Positions 1 to 9,500 of a stretch of 31,767 nucleotides of DNA are shown one piece after another. The stretch spans positions 1 to 31,767 of the forward strand of contig CALEUL010000035.1 in NCBI GenBank assembly GCA_937921035.1, written 5' to 3'. The notes beneath the pieces were generated by a model. That model did not search any database, was not told the DNA's origin, and saw only the letters and a program-made list of their open reading frames with translations. The translations under genes and the position numbers were made by a program. This DNA is from an uncultured Porphyromonadaceae bacterium. GTDB lineage: Bacteria > Bacteroidota > Bacteroidia > Bacteroidales > Muribaculaceae. Position 1 is the stretch's first letter, and every line of letters begins with the position of its first letter.

Positions 1-11
1 AATCCACCAAA

Positions 12-26
12 TTTCTTGGCAAGAAA
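12..26. repeat. short perfect inverted repeat
   Basis: TTTCTTG and CAAGAAA face each other across a single G, giving a 7-1-7 perfect inverted repeat. It lies about 220 bp before the first gene of the efflux operon. The spacing is too tight for a good RNA hairpin, so a protein-binding site is more natural, but nothing else ties it to a regulator. Confidence 0.3.
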
Positions 27-195
27 ATGTGTTTTACAACATGGATTTAACATTCGTTCACAGAAACCGCGCCGCAACACTTCCTTCGTTCGGAATATTA
101 CACATTATATATACGCGATAAGGATTCGGAATTTAAGACGAACCTTGAAATGAAATAAAATACAGAAGCGAAAAAAAATTATATAAGTGATGTAA

Positions 196-202
196 TATTT
201 TG
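196..202 (+). promoter_or_regulatory. weak candidate -7 element for the efflux operon
   Basis: TATTTTG resembles the Bacteroidota -7 box TAnnTTTG but is one base short, and there is no TTTG about 20 bp upstream. It is the best match in 1-243, which is AT-rich and otherwise has no gene that I can see. The operon's real promoter could also lie outside the window. Confidence 0.25.
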
Positions 203-243
203 TATGCTTATGCGTCTAATGGGTATAATCGTACAATCTAAAT

Positions 244-912
244 ATGATAAAACTGACTAACATAAACAAAACTTACCCCGGAATCGTACCGCTGCATGTG
301 CTGAAAGATATCAATCTTGAGATTAAACGCGGCGAGCTGGTTTCGATAATGGGAGCCTCGGGCTCGGGCAAGTCAACGCTCCTAAATATCTTGGGAATCC
401 TGGACAATTACGACAGCGGAGAATATTACCTTGACGGGCAGCTAATATGCAACCTCAGCGAAAACCGGGCTGCGGAACTGCGCAACCAACTTATCGGATT
501 TGTATTCCAGTCGTTCAACCTGATAAGCTACAAGAACGCGCTGGAGAACGTCGCCCTTCCGCTGTTCTACCGAGGGATAAGCCGCCGCAAGCGCAACGCG
601 ATGGCAATGGAAGAGCTTGAGCGCATGGGACTTGCCGACCGCGCCACCCATCTACCCGGCGAGTTGTCCGGCGGGCAGAAGCAGCGCGTAGCCATAGCGC
701 GCGCAATGGTTACCAAACCGTCCATCATCCTTGCCGACGAACCTACGGGAGCTCTTGACTCCCGCACCTCCAAAGAAGTTATGGAAGTGTTCCGCAAGCT
801 CAACGAGGACGGGATGACAGTTGTGATAGTAACCCACGACCCCGGTGTAGGGAAGGCCACAAACCGGATAATCCGCATTGTTGACGGGCAAATAACGGAC
901 GGCGATGCTTGA
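244..912 (+). CDS. ABC transporter ATP-binding protein (MacB/LolD type)
   Basis: This is the cytoplasmic ATPase of a mechanotransmission-type (MacB/LolD-like) ABC transporter; ATP hydrolysis would drive the two permeases encoded next. All motifs are intact: Walker A GASGSGKST at 37-45, Q-loop Q89, signature LSGGQ at 141-145, Walker B IILADEP at 161-167, D-loop GALD at 169-172, and the H-loop histidine near 200. Its 222 aa is the normal length for stand-alone ATPases of this group. Its stop overlaps the first permease start by 8 bp, so the two are probably translationally coupled. The family covers macrolide, peptide and lipoprotein substrates. The adaptor and TolC genes downstream argue for efflux across both membranes rather than Lol lipoprotein release. 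The substrate is unknown. Confidence 0.95.
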   Translation: MIKLTNINKTYPGIVPLHVLKDINLEIKRGELVSIMGASGSGKSTLLNILGILDNYDSGEYYLDGQLICNLSENRAAELRNQLIGFVFQSFNLISYKNALENVALPLFYRGISRRKRNAMAMEELERMGLADRATHLPGELSGGQKQRVAIARAMVTKPSIILADEPTGALDSRTSKEVMEVFRKLNEDGMTVVIVTHDPGVGKATNRIIRIVDGQITDGDA

Positions 913-2125
913 CCTGATAAGAGAAATAGGCCAGACGCTGCGCAACAACCGCCTACGCACAATCCTTACGGGCATCTCGGTATCGTGGGGCATTTTTATG
1001 CTGATTGTGCTCCTTGGCGCCGCACGAGGGGTAACGAACTCCTTTAACGAGAACGTTGCAGGGCGAGTGAACAACGTGGTATCGGTCTGGGGCGGCTATA
1101 CCACAATGCCCTATAAAGGCTATAAGGACGGCCGCATGGTACAGCTCAAGACCTCCGACCTTGACGACATTCTGAAAGACAATCCTGGCATCGTTACCAA
1201 GACCGAAGCTACCGCGAGCAACGACACAGCCAAGATAAGCACAGAAAAGGACTATGTGAGCGGCGGTTTCGAGGCGGTATTTCCCGGCTATGCGAAGACT
1301 CAGCGTATAGAAACGCAACTGGGCCGCTTCATCAACGAGAACGACATCGCCGCCAAGCGCAAGGTTATTGTGCTGCGCGACAGCAAAGCAGAAACCCTTT
1401 TCGGCTCCGCAGAGGCGGCATTGGGAAAAACGGTGCGCGCAATGGGCCTGGCATGGACCGTAGTGGGCGTCTACACCCACAACTGGCAGCGGGGCACCTA
1501 TGTACCCTACACCACCTACAAAGCCATAACGGGCAATACACCAAACGCCGAACAGATAGACGTCAACATGGGCGATATCAAGACTCTGGAGGAATCGCAG
1601 ACTGCGGAAAAAGCCATACGCACCAGCCTGGCCAAAGCGCATGAATTCGACCCCAACGACCATTCGGCAGTATGGACATGGAACCGTTTCGAGCAATATC
1701 TGCAAAGCCAGCAAGGGGGCATAATAATCAATATGGCGGTGTGGATCATCGGCATTCTGACCCTTCTGACGGGCATTGTAGGCGTAAGCAACATAATGTT
1801 TGTATCGGTTCGCGAACGTACACACGAGATAGGCATCCGCCGTGCCATCGGCGCCAAACCGCGCTCTATCCTCACGCAGGTGATTGCAGAAAGTATCGGA
1901 GTAACCTCACTGTTCGGATATATCGGCATAGTAGGCGGAATGATAGTGCTTCAGATAGTGGACATGTTCACAAAGAATACCGAAGGTTTTTCCAACCCGA
2001 CGGTGGATATATCGATAGCCGTAAAGGTTACCGTGGCACTGATAATAGCCGGCGCGGTTGCGGGCCTGTTCCCGGCGCTGAATGCAATAAAAGTAAAACC
2101 AGTGGAGGCGCTTCGCGACGAATGA
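905..2125 (+). CDS. MacB-like ABC transporter permease 1
   Basis: Inner-membrane subunit of the efflux pump. The 406 aa show the MacB/FtsX layout: one N-terminal membrane helix (about 20-42) right after a basic stretch, a large periplasmic domain (about 45-270), then three C-terminal helices. Between helices 2 and 3 lies the FtsX-type coupling motif ERTHEIGIRRAIGAKPRS. There is no fused ATPase; that activity comes from the preceding gene, which it overlaps. The next gene is a second, diverged permease of the same design, so the pump is probably a heterodimer. Only one base (2126) separates the two permease genes. Confidence 0.93.
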   Translation: MLDLIREIGQTLRNNRLRTILTGISVSWGIFMLIVLLGAARGVTNSFNENVAGRVNNVVSVWGGYTTMPYKGYKDGRMVQLKTSDLDDILKDNPGIVTKTEATASNDTAKISTEKDYVSGGFEAVFPGYAKTQRIETQLGRFINENDIAAKRKVIVLRDSKAETLFGSAEAALGKTVRAMGLAWTVVGVYTHNWQRGTYVPYTTYKAITGNTPNAEQIDVNMGDIKTLEESQTAEKAIRTSLAKAHEFDPNDHSAVWTWNRFEQYLQSQQGGIIINMAVWIIGILTLLTGIVGVSNIMFVSVRERTHEIGIRRAIGAKPRSILTQVIAESIGVTSLFGYIGIVGGMIVLQIVDMFTKNTEGFSNPTVDISIAVKVTVALIIAGAVAGLFPALNAIKVKPVEALRDE

Positions 2126-2126
2126 T

Positions 2127-3374
2127 ATGAAAACAAGCTTATTCGACATAGAGAACTGGCGCGAGATAGGCGCGTCGCTTGCCCGCAACAAGACCAGGAC
2201 GTTCCTTACGGCATTCGGCATCTTCTGGGGTACGGCGATGCTCGCTCTTCTCACCGGTGGCGCCGACGGCTTTAAAGGCATGATGAGCCGCAACTTCGCG
2301 GGCTTCTCCACCAACCTCGGAGGTGTTTTCAGCGACACTCGCTCGATATCCTACATGGGCTACAACAAGGGCTCGTACTGGAATATGAACGTTCAGGACA
2401 TAGAGGCGATCCGCCAGGTGGCACCGGCCATCGAAAAATCATCGACCATCAACGCCACGCACGGCACCGGAGCCTACTCGGTACGCTCCAAGAGCGGACA
2501 GATCTTAGGTGTAGAACCGGAGTATTCCGAACTCATGACACCAGTAATGTACTCCGGCCGCTTCGTCAACGAGCTTGACGAGCGCGATGCCAAAAAAGTT
2601 GTTGTGGTTGGCAAAAATCTTGCCAACGAGCTATTCGGCAATGAGGAAGCGGTTGGCAAGCAGATAACGCTCAACGGCATAACATTCACAGTGATAGGTG
2701 TAGCCGGTCAGAAAGGCGAAGCGAGCATTGCCGGGCGTATCGACGATTCGTATATTGTTTCCAACAGCACGATACGCCGCACATTCAACCAGGGCAATTC
2801 TGTGGGCTTCTTCATCTACACGGCACCCAAAGGCATGAAACCGACAGATAATGAAAACGCCATACGGCATACCTTGAGCCGACGGCACTCCATCCACCCC
2901 GACGACAAAAACGCCGTAAGTTTCATGGACATCTCCGAGATGTTCGACATGATAAACAACATGTTCATGGGTCTGGCGCTTCTGGCGTTCTTCGTAGGCG
3001 CAGGCTCGCTTATGGCCGGCGTGATAGGCGTGGGCAACATAATGTGGATTATCGTGAAAGAGCGCACGCACGAGTTCGGCATACGGCGCGCCATAGGTGC
3101 CAAACCGAGGGACATCACAATGCAGGTACTCTCGGAGAGCATAGTGCTCACCCTTGTGGCAGGCACTGCCGGCGTATGTTTCGCGGCCATTATACTTGCC
3201 ATCGCCGACAAACTTACCGCCGACCCGCTTAACGGCGTTGCCGGTTTCGGAATAACGTTCACCACGGCGGTATCCATCATCGTAATCTTCTTTATCCTTG
3301 GCTGCGCCGCAGGCACACTGCCAGCAATCAAGGCCATGAAAATCAAACCAATAGAAGCCATCAACGACAAATAA
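2127..3374 (+). CDS. MacB-like ABC transporter permease 2
   Basis: Second inner-membrane permease, 415 aa, with the same architecture as its upstream neighbour: N-terminal helix near 25-45, periplasmic MacB domain to about 280, three C-terminal helices, and the motif ERTHEFGIRRAIGAKPRD. The two proteins are recognisably paralogous at both ends (N-terminal R-T-F-L-T / R-T-I-L-T segments and the C-terminal coupling motif) but differ through the periplasmic domain. This suits a heterodimer in which each half meets the adaptor or substrate differently. The adaptor gene follows after 14 bp. Confidence 0.93.
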   Translation: MKTSLFDIENWREIGASLARNKTRTFLTAFGIFWGTAMLALLTGGADGFKGMMSRNFAGFSTNLGGVFSDTRSISYMGYNKGSYWNMNVQDIEAIRQVAPAIEKSSTINATHGTGAYSVRSKSGQILGVEPEYSELMTPVMYSGRFVNELDERDAKKVVVVGKNLANELFGNEEAVGKQITLNGITFTVIGVAGQKGEASIAGRIDDSYIVSNSTIRRTFNQGNSVGFFIYTAPKGMKPTDNENAIRHTLSRRHSIHPDDKNAVSFMDISEMFDMINNMFMGLALLAFFVGAGSLMAGVIGVGNIMWIIVKERTHEFGIRRAIGAKPRDITMQVLSESIVLTLVAGTAGVCFAAIILAIADKLTADPLNGVAGFGITFTTAVSIIVIFFILGCAAGTLPAIKAMKIKPIEAINDK

Positions 3375-3388
3375 TCAAAATCTACAAT

Positions 3389-4480
3389 ATGAAAAAAGTA
3401 TTCCGCATCATGCTATGGGTGATTATCGGGCTCATTTTTGTGGGAACATTCGTGTTCCTTTACCTCAACAGCCGCACACCCGAAGAAAACTACGCGACCG
3501 TAAGCCCCGAGACAGGGAGCATAGAACGCTCCACAGTACTTACAGGCAAGATTGAACCGCGCGACGAAATTGAAATCAAACCTCAGATTTCCGGTATTAT
3601 CAGCGAGATACTCGTTGAAGCCGGCGAAAACGTGAAAGAGGGCGATATAATAGCAAAAATCAAGGTTATTCCCGACGACTCACAGCTCTCGTCGGCCCAG
3701 AACCGCGTAAGCAACGCCGAAATCGAACTTGAGGACGCCCTTGTAAAATACAACCGCGACAAAGCGCTGTACGAAAAGAAAGTGATATCGCGCGAGGACT
3801 ACGAGACCACAGAGAAAAACTACCTGAAGGCCAAAGAAGAGCTGGAATCGGCCCGCGACTCATACAACATTGTACGCCAGGGCGTTTCCAAATACAACGC
3901 CTCGGAGAGCAACACCCTTGTCCGCGCCACAATCACCGGCCTTGTGCTCGACGTACCGGTAAAGGTGGGCTCGTCGGTAATCCAGGCCAACACTATGAAC
4001 GACGGCACCACCATCGCTACGATAGCCGACATGAACAAACTTATCTTCAAAGGCAAAGTAGACGAAACGGAAGTAGGCAGCCTCCGCATAGGCATGCCAA
4101 TGGACATCAGCATCGGTGCCATGCCTGACCTCAAGCCCCTGGCCACGATAGAGTACATATCTCCCAAGGGCGACGACAGTTCCGGCGCCAACTCCTTCGA
4201 AATCAAGGCCGCCCTCGTAATCGACAATCCCGAGGGCCTGCGCGCGGGCTATTCGGCCAACGCAACCGTTGTACTTGCCAAGGCCAGCGATGTAATCACC
4301 ATTCCGGAATCGACAGTAACATTCGAGGGCGACAGCACATTCGTTTATGTTCTCACCGACAGCGTCAAAAACGAGTATACCCGCCGGCCCGTTACGACAG
4401 GCATGAGCGACGGCATAAAAATAGAGGTTAAGGACGGCATCGCCACGGGCGAAAAAATCCGTGGAGCCAAAATAATGTAA
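3389..4480 (+). CDS. periplasmic adaptor subunit (HlyD/MacA-like membrane fusion protein)
   Basis: Links the inner-membrane ABC permeases to the TolC-like channel. The 363 aa begin with a single membrane anchor (about 7-27). A first lipoyl/barrel-sandwich half follows (about 55-92, with IEIKPQISGIISEILVEAG), then an alpha-helical hairpin rich in E, K, R and A (about 95-170). The second lipoyl half is near 178-212 (ATITGLVLDVPVKVGS), and beta-barrel and membrane-proximal domains run to the end. This domain order is typical of MacA-type adaptors. The TolC gene starts 6 bp after its stop. Confidence 0.93.
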   Translation: MKKVFRIMLWVIIGLIFVGTFVFLYLNSRTPEENYATVSPETGSIERSTVLTGKIEPRDEIEIKPQISGIISEILVEAGENVKEGDIIAKIKVIPDDSQLSSAQNRVSNAEIELEDALVKYNRDKALYEKKVISREDYETTEKNYLKAKEELESARDSYNIVRQGVSKYNASESNTLVRATITGLVLDVPVKVGSSVIQANTMNDGTTIATIADMNKLIFKGKVDETEVGSLRIGMPMDISIGAMPDLKPLATIEYISPKGDDSSGANSFEIKAALVIDNPEGLRAGYSANATVVLAKASDVITIPESTVTFEGDSTFVYVLTDSVKNEYTRRPVTTGMSDGIKIEVKDGIATGEKIRGAKIM

Positions 4481-4485
4481 GCGCC

Positions 4486-5781
4486 ATGAAGAAGCTGATA
4501 CTAACAATAGCCCTCGCGCTGGGCGCCTCAGGCGCTTTTGCAGAGACATGGTCGCTGGAGCGCTGCGTGCAATATGCCATAGACCACAATATCGACATAC
4601 ATCAGCGACGCCTCTCCGCCCGCCAGGGCGAACTTGAGGTTACCGAAGCCAAAGACCGTTTCCTGCCGCAGGTAAGCGGTTACGCCTCGCAGAACTTCAG
4701 CTTCGGCCGCGCGCTGACAATGGACAACACGTACGCCGACCGCAACACCAGTTCGTTCAGCGCCGGCGCACAGCTGAACCTTCCGATATTCCAGGGCCTC
4801 AGCGCCATCCGCCGGCTTGAATACAGCCGCAAGAGCCTCCAGGCCCTGCTTGAACAGACCGAGGCCGCCAAGGACGATGTTACGCTCAACGTAATCTCGC
4901 AGTATCTTCAGACACTCTATGCAGGCGAGATGCTGCAGGTTGCGCGCATAAATCTGAAAATCTCGCAGGACGAGCTTGAACGCCGGCGCGTGCTCCTGGA
5001 AGCCGGGAAGATACCCGAACTGGACATCTACGAGGCCGAGGCACAGGTTGGCCAGGACGAGCTGAGTGTAACCAGTGCCGAAAGCGACAGCATCATTGCC
5101 GTGCTCGACCTTACCCAGCTGCTGAATCTCCCTTCGGCAGAAGGTTTTGAAATAGAACCGCTGGCCGACGACAACCCGTTCATACTCAACCCCGACGATG
5201 TGTTTGCCAACGCATGGGCACACAATCACACAATCCGCGCAGGCCGTCTTAACCGCGAGGCTGCCGAAAAGAATGTATCTCTGGCAAAAGCCGGTTATAT
5301 TCCAACCCTCTCGTTCAGCGCCGGCCTCGGCACCAACTACTACAAAACCTCGGGGTTCGACAATGAGAGTTTCGGCTCGCAGATGCGTCATAACTTCTCG
5401 CAGTCGATAGGATTCTCTCTCTCGGTACCCATTTTCGACGCCTTTGGCACCCGCAACAACGTACGCCGGGCCCGTCTGCAGGAAGAAAGCGCAAAACTCG
5501 AGCTGGACAATGCCTGCAACCAGCTGTACAAGGCAATCACGCAGGCCCATACCCAGGCCGTTCGCGCAAGCAAGCAGGTTGAATCCACTCAAAAGGCCGT
5601 AGCGAGCTCGAAAGCGGCATTCGAAGCCATGAAGGTGAAGTACGACAACGGCAAAGCCAACGCCACCGAGTTTGAAAAGGCAAAATCGAACTATACCTCG
5701 GCTCTGGCCCAGCAGGTACAGGCACGCTACGAACGTGTTCTGCGCGCCCGCATCCTCGAATTCTACAATAATCCACAATGA
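4486..5781 (+). CDS. TolC-family outer membrane efflux protein
   Basis: Outer-membrane channel that completes the tripartite pump. The 431 aa start with a clear signal peptide (MKKLILTIALALGASGAFA, cleaved before E20). Two internally similar OEP repeats of long alpha-helices follow, with beta-strand segments such as VSGYASQNFSFGRALTMDN and the later FSQSIGFSLSVPIFDAFG. The C-terminal segment GKANATEFEKAKSNYTSALAQ is characteristic of the second repeat. The start is set by the signal peptide and lies 6 bp after the adaptor stop. Its own stop overlaps the PAP2 start as ATGA. Confidence 0.94.
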   Translation: MKKLILTIALALGASGAFAETWSLERCVQYAIDHNIDIHQRRLSARQGELEVTEAKDRFLPQVSGYASQNFSFGRALTMDNTYADRNTSSFSAGAQLNLPIFQGLSAIRRLEYSRKSLQALLEQTEAAKDDVTLNVISQYLQTLYAGEMLQVARINLKISQDELERRRVLLEAGKIPELDIYEAEAQVGQDELSVTSAESDSIIAVLDLTQLLNLPSAEGFEIEPLADDNPFILNPDDVFANAWAHNHTIRAGRLNREAAEKNVSLAKAGYIPTLSFSAGLGTNYYKTSGFDNESFGSQMRHNFSQSIGFSLSVPIFDAFGTRNNVRRARLQEESAKLELDNACNQLYKAITQAHTQAVRASKQVESTQKAVASSKAAFEAMKVKYDNGKANATEFEKAKSNYTSALAQQVQARYERVLRARILEFYNNPQ

Positions 5782-6569
5782 ACCACGTACGCAGATTCCT
5801 CATTCCCCTCCTCCTTGTCCTGTCTGTACTAAGTCCCGCAACGGCAGCAGCCCAGCAGGCCGACACCGCACCAGCCGACACACTCACCACGACGGTCGAC
5901 ACCCGGCAATGGTACCGGTTCAACTACAAACAGCTGATAGCGCCCGCCGCACTTGTGGCGGTAGGCGGTTTCGGCGTTTCGAACGGGTGGTTCTGTAAGG
6001 AAAAACGCAAAATGAGCGATCGCTTCGCCGACTGGCGCGGCGATCATCACATAAAAGTTGACGATTATTTGCAATACCTGCCCGCGGCAGCCTATCTCGG
6101 TCTTGGCGCGGCAGGGGTCAGCAGCCGCCACGGCATTGTCGGGCGTCTGCTTGCCGGAGCCACCGCGACGGTGGCTCTCGGCATAATGACCGAAGGTCTG
6201 AAACTCGCCGTAGCCGAGGAACGTCCCGACGGCAGCGACAAGCGTTCGTTCCCGTCCGGCCATACGGCCAAGGCATTCGCCGGCGCAGAACTTATGCGGC
6301 TGGAATACGGTCTTCCATATGCCATAGGGGCGTATACCGTCGCCACCGGCGTGGCATTCCTTCGCATGTACAACGGCCGGCACTGGCTCAACGATGTTCT
6401 TGCCGGCGCAGGGATAGGCATCCTCTCGGCAAGGATAGGCTACTGGATGCTTCCGCTGTACCAGAAATGGTTCAATTTCGAAAAGCCGTCGCAGCCCGTC
6501 GCCGCGGCAATGCCGTACTATAACCCCGCCGAACGCTCGGCAGGACTGGCGCTCACAGTGGTATTCTAA
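5778..6569 (+). CDS. PAP2-family phosphatase, exported or membrane-bound
   Basis: A type 2 phosphatidic-acid phosphatase family protein of 263 aa. It has a signal peptide or first membrane helix (7-25) and hydrophobic helices near 52-68, 101-116 and 121-140. The three phosphatase motifs are intact: K142-x6-R149-P150, SFPSGH at 157-162, and R196-x5-H202-x3-D206. In Bacteroidota such enzymes dephosphorylate undecaprenyl pyrophosphate, lipid A or phospholipid intermediates at the periplasmic face; the exact substrate cannot be read here. It is coupled by ATGA to the TolC gene, so it is probably expressed with the efflux pump. Its stop codon overlaps the convergent mfd stop. Confidence 0.9.
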   Translation: MNHVRRFLIPLLLVLSVLSPATAAAQQADTAPADTLTTTVDTRQWYRFNYKQLIAPAALVAVGGFGVSNGWFCKEKRKMSDRFADWRGDHHIKVDDYLQYLPAAAYLGLGAAGVSSRHGIVGRLLAGATATVALGIMTEGLKLAVAEERPDGSDKRSFPSGHTAKAFAGAELMRLEYGLPYAIGAYTVATGVAFLRMYNGRHWLNDVLAGAGIGILSARIGYWMLPLYQKWFNFEKPSQPVAAAMPYYNPAERSAGLALTVVF

Positions 6570-9500
6570 ATAGGCTGAGCAGCAAGGATTTCCTGGAAAA
6601 TCAACAAGGCTTCCGATATACTTTTGACATTGGCGAACGAGAAACTGCGTCTGCCGTTGCGCTCGCGTATGGCCACACGGCGCGGATGGTTCTGGAGATA
6701 TGCCAGCATACGGCCAAACATTGGCGACTGATAATAAGCCTTGTTGCTGTCGTCCACAAAGAAAGTGTACATCGTATCCTGCTTTATCGTAACCTTTTCA
6801 ATACCGAGTCGACGCGCCAGACGACGCAGACCGGGCACGCGCAACAGTTCGCGAGCGGTGTCGGGTATGCGTCCGAAACGGTCCACCAGGCGCGCCTCAA
6901 AAGCTTTGAGATCTTCCTCTCGCTCGATGCTGTCCAGTTCCTGATACAGGGCAATGCGTTCGCTCTCCTGGGGCACGTAGCTGAACGGCAGAAGCAGCTC
7001 GAGATCGGATTCTATCACGCAGTCCGAAACAAAGTCGGCGGCAGCGTCCTTGTCCTCCGCCGCCATCTCCGGAAATTCCTCGGTACGCAACTCCATAACT
7101 GCCTCGCGCAGAATCTTCTGATATGTCTCGTAACCGAGATCGGCTATGAAGCCCGACTGCTCTGCACCAAGCAGATTGCCGGCACCACGGATATCAAGGT
7201 CCTGCATTGCAATGTGTATGCCCGAACCGAGGTCGGCAAAACTTTCGATAGCCTGCAGACGGCGATGCGCGTCGGGCGTGAGGGGTAGGCCAGGCGGAAC
7301 CATCAGATAGCAGAACGCCTTGCGGGAACTGCGGCCAACGCGGCCGCGCAGCTGGTGTAGCTCGCTAAGGCCGAAATACTGCGCGTTGTTAATTATGATG
7401 GTGTTGACATTAGGCATGTCTATGCCGCTCTCAATAATTGTTGTTGCGAGCATAATGTCATAGTCGTGCGCCGAGAAATCGTTGATAGCCTTCTCCAACT
7501 TCTCCGGGGGCATCTGTCCGTGGGCCACAATAGTGCGAGCGTCGGGCACCACGCGTCGTATCATAGCCTCGAGGTCGTACAACCCCTCGATACGGGGATT
7601 CACAAAGAACACCTGTCCGTTGCGTGCAAGTTCGAAATTGATTGCCTCGGCAACAAGCTCGTCGGAAAGCGAATCCACCGACGTTATTATTGGGTAACGG
7701 TTTGGCGGAGGAGTAGTTATAGTGGAAAGGTCGCGGGCACCCATCAGCGAGAACTGGAGCGTGCGGGGGATTGGCGTGGCGCTCATCGTCAGAGTGTCTA
7801 TGTTCACCTTTAGCTGACGCAGTTTTTCTTTTACGGAAACGCCAAACTTCTGTTCCTCGTCTATTACCAGCAGGCCTAAGTCCTTGAATTTTACAGTTTT
7901 GCCAATAAGTTTGTGAGTACCTATCACAATGTCTATTTTACCATCGGCAAGGTCCTTCAGGATAGCCTTTTCGTCCTTTGAGGAACGAGCGCGCGACAGG
8001 TACTCTACCCTGACCGGGAAATCCTTGAGACGGTCCTTGAACGTGTTATAGTGCTGATACGCAAGTACCGTCGTAGGCACGAGGACCGCAACCTGTTTAC
8101 CGTCCACGGCAGCCTTGAAGGCGGCGCGTATGGCAATCTCCGTTTTTCCGAAACCCACATCGCCGCAAATAAGGCGGTCCATAGGGCGCTCGCTCTCCAT
8201 ATCGGCCTTCACGGCCTGTGTGGCAGTAAGCTGGTCGGGTGTATCTTCGTAGATGAAGCTGGCCTCCAGCTCGTTCTGCAGATATGTGTCGGGCGAGAAA
8301 GCAAAGCCCTTCTCGTTCTTTCGGGCGGCATAGAGTTTGATAAGGTCGCGGGCGATATCCTTGAGTTTGCTTTTGGTTCGCTCCTTCATCTTCTCCCACT
8401 GACCGCCGCCGATGCGGTTTATCCTGGGAGGCACGCCCTCTTTGCCGCGGTATTTGGCAAGTTTGTGCAGTGCATGGATTGAAACCAGAAGAATGCCCTC
8501 GTCGGCATACACAAGTTTAATCACTTCCTGCACGCGTCCGTTCACATTTGTGCGCAACAAGCCTGCGAAACGCCCCACGCCGTGGTCGACGTGCACGATA
8601 TAGTCGCCCACCTCGATTTGTCCGAGTTCGCGCAGCGAGAGTGCCAGTTTGCCCGAACGGGCACGGTCGCTCTTGAGGGTATATTTGTGGAAACGATCGA
8701 AAATCTGATGGTCGGTGAACACGCAAATCTTTGCCGAGTGGTCTACAAATCCCTCGTGCAGCGTGCCGTCGATGCCCTCGAAGGATATGTTTTCCTTTCG
8801 TTCCTTGAAAATCTCGCGCAAACGGTCGAACTGCTTCGGATTGTCGGACAGAATCATAATCCTGTAGCCGTCGTCCTGGAATTTGCGGAACGATTCGCCT
8901 ATAAGATCGAAATTCTTATGATATATACCTTGCTGAGAGCAGTTGAAATCGAGCGCTGGAGCACTCTTGCGGGTACCATCGGGCACCTTTGCCGCCGTAA
9001 AGCCTATGCGGGTGAATCCGGCAAGTTTCGCGGCAAAGCGTTCGGGATCAACGATATCTTTTACCGCCTCCTTGTCGCCGTCCTCGGTAAGAAGTGTCAG
9101 CGCCGACACGCCCGCCTCGGCGACCTCGCGGATACGATTGATGGTGAAATCCTCGTTGCGCAAGGCGATTATGCTGTCCGGAGAGAGATAATCCATCAGC
9201 GAAATACGTCCGGCACCCTCGGCCATGTTGGCTGTAATCTCTATGCTGTCCAGCCGGGATTCTGACAACTGCGTCTCGACGTTGAACAGACGGATGGATT
9301 CGATATCGTCGCCGAAAAAATCGAGGCGTACGGGCTGCTCGCGGGAATACGAGAAAATATCGAATATAGAGCCACGGATAGCGAACTGCCCGGGCTCGTA
9401 TACATAGTCAACCTCCCGGAAACCGTTTTCTATCAGCCAGTGGCGCGTAACGTCCATGTCGGCGCTCGCGCTTGTGGACAGCAGCAGCGTGTGAGCCTTC

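Noticed and set aside
244..912. LolD/LolCDE lipoprotein-release system.
   Set aside because: The adaptor and TolC genes in the same operon fit a MacAB-TolC type exporter better.
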